DNA from: an uncultured Prevotellaceae bacterium
Lineage (GTDB): Bacteria > Bacteroidota > Bacteroidia > Bacteroidales > Bacteroidaceae
Direction: 5' to 3'
Assembly (NCBI GenBank): GCA_900318795.1
Contig: ONLU01000002.1
Location: forward strand, 1-64,000
Length of the DNA stretch: 64,000 bases
The number at the start of each line of letters is the position of its first letter. Within the stretch, counting starts at the first letter, position 1. This document shows positions 62,092 through 64,000 of this stretch, piece by piece. A program made the position numbers and the translations under genes. Under the pieces are notes generated by a model that saw nothing but the letters and a program-made list of their open reading frames with translations, had not been told where the DNA came from and did no database searches.

Positions 62092-64000
62092 TTATTCTTC
62101 GTTATTCTCGGAGTTCTCGGTTTGCGGGGTATCGATAGCTGTATCGTCCAGCTCCTCATCGACAATCTCGGCCTCCTCTACGTCCTCTTCCTGGTTGGAC
62201 ATCACCTTGCAGACGCTGGCAATGCAGTCGTTCTTCTTGGTGAGGTTGATGAGACGTACACCCTGGGTGGCGCGGCCCATGACACGGACGTCGGCTACCT
62301 TCAGGCGGATGAGGATGCCCGACTTGTTGATGATCATGAGGTCGTTCTCGTCGGTGACAACCTTGATGGCTACCAGACGGCCCGTCTTCTCGGTGACGGC
62401 GAGTGTCTTGACACCCTTGGCGCCACGGGCGGTCTTACGATAGTCCTCGACCTCGGAGCGCTTGCCGTAGCCGTTCTCGGAAACAACCATGATGGTCTCT
62501 GTCTGGCTATCGTTGACACACACCATGCCTACCACCTCGTCGTCGCCTCCGTCGAGACGCATGCCGATGACACCGGTAGAGACACGGCCCATAGAGCGGA
62601 TGTCGTTCTCGTCGAAGCGTACGGCACGTCCGTTGCGGTTGGCGAGCAGCAGCTCGTTGTGGCCGTTGGTCAGACGAACGCCTACCACCTCGTCGCCATC
62701 GTTGATGTTGATGGCGCGGACACCGGCGGCACGCTGGTTCTTATAGGCATCGAGGCGGGTCTTCTTGATGATGCCCTGCTTGGTGGCAAAGACGACATAG
62801 TGTGACTGCAGGAACTCCTCGTCGTTGAAGTTCTTGATGCGCAGCACGGCATTGACGGCATCGTCGGGCTCGATGTTGAGCATGTTCTGGATGGCACGAC
62901 CCTTCGAGTTCTTGTCGCCCTCGGGAATCTCGTAGCACTTCTGCCAGTAGCAGCGTCCCTTCTGGGTGAAGAAGAGCAGCGTGTTGTGCATGGTGGCAGG
63001 ATAGATGTACTCGGTGAAGTCGTTGTCGCGATGGCGAGCAGCCTTGGCTCCGACACCTCCGCGTCCCTGCTCGTGGAACTCGTCAAGCTTGGTGCGCTTG
63101 ATGTAGCCCATGTGTGAAATGGTGATGACCACAGGATCGTCGGGATAGAAGTCCTCGGCGTTGAACTCGTGGTCGAAGGGGATAATCTCGGTGCGGCGCT
63201 CGTCGCCATACTTCTCCTTCACCTCCTGCAGCTCCTGCTTCATGACCTCCTTGCAACGCTCGGGGTTGTTGAGGATTTCCTCCAGGTCGGCAATGAGCTT
63301 CATCAGGTCGTCGTACTCCTGATGCAGCTGGTCGACACGCAGGCCAGTCAACTGACTCAGGCGCATGTCGACGATGGCCTTCGACTGGAGCTCGTCCAGG
63401 TCGAAGCGCTGTTCCAGGTTGCGCTGGGCGTCGCTGGGGGTCTTGCTGTTTCTAATAATGTGTACCACCTCGTCAATGTTGTTGACGGCGATGATCAAAC
63501 CCTCCAGGATATGGGCACGCTCGCGGGCCTTGCGCAGGTCGTACTGGGTGCGGCGGATGGTGACATCATGGCGGTGCTCGACGAAGTACTTGACGCACTC
63601 CTTGAGTGTGAGCAGACGGGGACGACCCTTGACCAAGGCAATGTTGTTGACTGAGAATGAGCTCTGCAGAGCAGTCATCTTAAACAGCTTGTTGAGCAGC
63701 ACATTGGCATTGGCGTCACGCTTGCAGTCGACCACGATACGCATGCCCTGGCGACCAGACTCGTCGTTGACGTTGGCAACGCCCTCTATCTTGTGCTCGT
63801 TGGCCAGATCGGCAATGTACTTCACCAGGTCGGCCTTGTTGACACCATAGGGTATCTCAGTCACCACAATCTTGTCGTGGGTCTCAGTGGTCTCAATCTC
63901 GGCCTTGGCACGCATCACGATACGGCCACGACCAGTCTCGTAGGCGTCACGAACACCCTGCAGTCCGTAGATATAGGCTCCCGTGGGGAAGTCAGGACCC
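62092..64000 (-). CDS. gyrA: DNA gyrase subunit A, 5' end beyond the window
   Basis: The 3' part (about 636 codons) of gyrA is present; the frame continues past 64000, so the catalytic Tyr region is not in the window. The frame begins GPDFPTGA and has the tower/coil region and the C-terminal DNA-wrapping beta-pinwheel. The GyrA box appears as EQGRGGVGAKAARHRD, followed by ATMHNTLLFFTQKGRCYW and GRAIQNMLNIEPDDAV, as expected for GyrA rather than ParC. The end is an acidic tail rich in E and D. The TPR gene follows on the same strand. Confidence 0.95.
   Translation of the reverse strand, partial: GPDFPTGAYIYGLQGVRDAYETGRGRIVMRAKAEIETTETHDKIVVTEIPYGVNKADLVKYIADLANEHKIEGVANVNDESGRQGMRIVVDCKRDANANVLLNKLFKMTALQSSFSVNNIALVKGRPRLLTLKECVKYFVEHRHDVTIRRTQYDLRKARERAHILEGLIIAVNNIDEVVHIIRNSKTPSDAQRNLEQRFDLDELQSKAIVDMRLSQLTGLRVDQLHQEYDDLMKLIADLEEILNNPERCKEVMKQELQEVKEKYGDERRTEIIPFDHEFNAEDFYPDDPVVITISHMGYIKRTKLDEFHEQGRGGVGAKAARHRDNDFTEYIYPATMHNTLLFFTQKGRCYWQKCYEIPEGDKNSKGRAIQNMLNIEPDDAVNAVLRIKNFNDEEFLQSHYVVFATKQGIIKKTRLDAYKNQRAAGVRAININDGDEVVGVRLTNGHNELLLANRNGRAVRFDENDIRSMGRVSTGVIGMRLDGGDDEVVGMVCVNDSQTETIMVVSENGYGKRSEVEDYRKTARGAKGVKTLAVTEKTGRLVAIKVVTDENDLMIINKSGILIRLKVADVRVMGRATQGVRLINLTKKNDCIASVCKVMSNQEEDVEEAEIVDEELDDTAIDTPQTENSENNEE

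Overview
The window looks like a chromosome segment from a Bacteroidales bacterium, most likely Prevotella or a close relative. The reasons are: almost every transcription unit starts with the Bacteroidetes promoter hexamer-like motif TAnnTTTG, often with an upstream TTTG about 19-20 bases away; Shine-Dalgarno sequences are absent; the gene set is typical (DUF4491, DUF5687, TIGR01201-type HU, a fused aspartokinase/homoserine dehydrogenase followed by an ApgM-like gene and thrC, a GlsB-like membrane protein, type IX-like C-terminal domains); and the coding regions have moderate G+C. No tRNA, rRNA, CRISPR array or integrase was seen. Layout: 0-6.9 kb, minus strand, is a restriction/defence-like operon: a PLD-nuclease/SNF2 helicase whose C-terminal domain is in another reading frame, and an Eco57I-class N6-adenine methylase, preceded by a long structured RNA leader. 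7-10.2 kb is an RNase D-like exonuclease, RlmI-like methylase and TilS operon. 10.2-19 kb holds FtsK, LolA, DUF5687, DUF4491, RlmH, TrpS, a small membrane HTH protein, NfeD and a slipin. 19-30 kb, mostly minus strand, holds a response-regulator/histidine-kinase hybrid, CarB, CarA, GlmS, UxaC and a GH43 glycosidase. 30-40 kb, plus strand, has two tandem acyl-CoA synthetases, the threonine operon (ThrA, ApgM-like kinase candidate, ThrC) and UxaB. 40-50.7 kb has a 183-base rod-like RNA that resembles 6S RNA, RibE, Nth, an ECF sigma operon with an L,D-transpeptidase, RNase Z, a lipoprotein, MazG, ValS and a GlsB-like protein. 50.8-60.8 kb is an AT-rich accessory region: a truncated secreted-protein fragment bracketed by palindromic repeats; a three-gene operon (HsdR-N nuclease, voltage-gated cation channel, DEDDh exonuclease-BRCT) behind a second copy of the same structured RNA leader; an unknown coiled-coil protein; and a P4-type helicase/CHC2 primase/HU module. 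60.8-64 kb ends with a TPR protein and gyrA, which is cut by the window edge. The most notable signal is the pair of RNA leaders at 6.6-6.9 kb and 54.7-54.9 kb. They share a nested five- or six-helix architecture in which the paired bases differ but remain complementary, two conserved unpaired blocks, the same position between promoter and start codon, and both precede nuclease operons. I do not recognise the class. A second regulatory signal is a shared palindrome (core AAACGTT) placed upstream of the promoters of uxaC and uxaB, 10 kb apart, which would tie the two hexuronate genes into one regulon.
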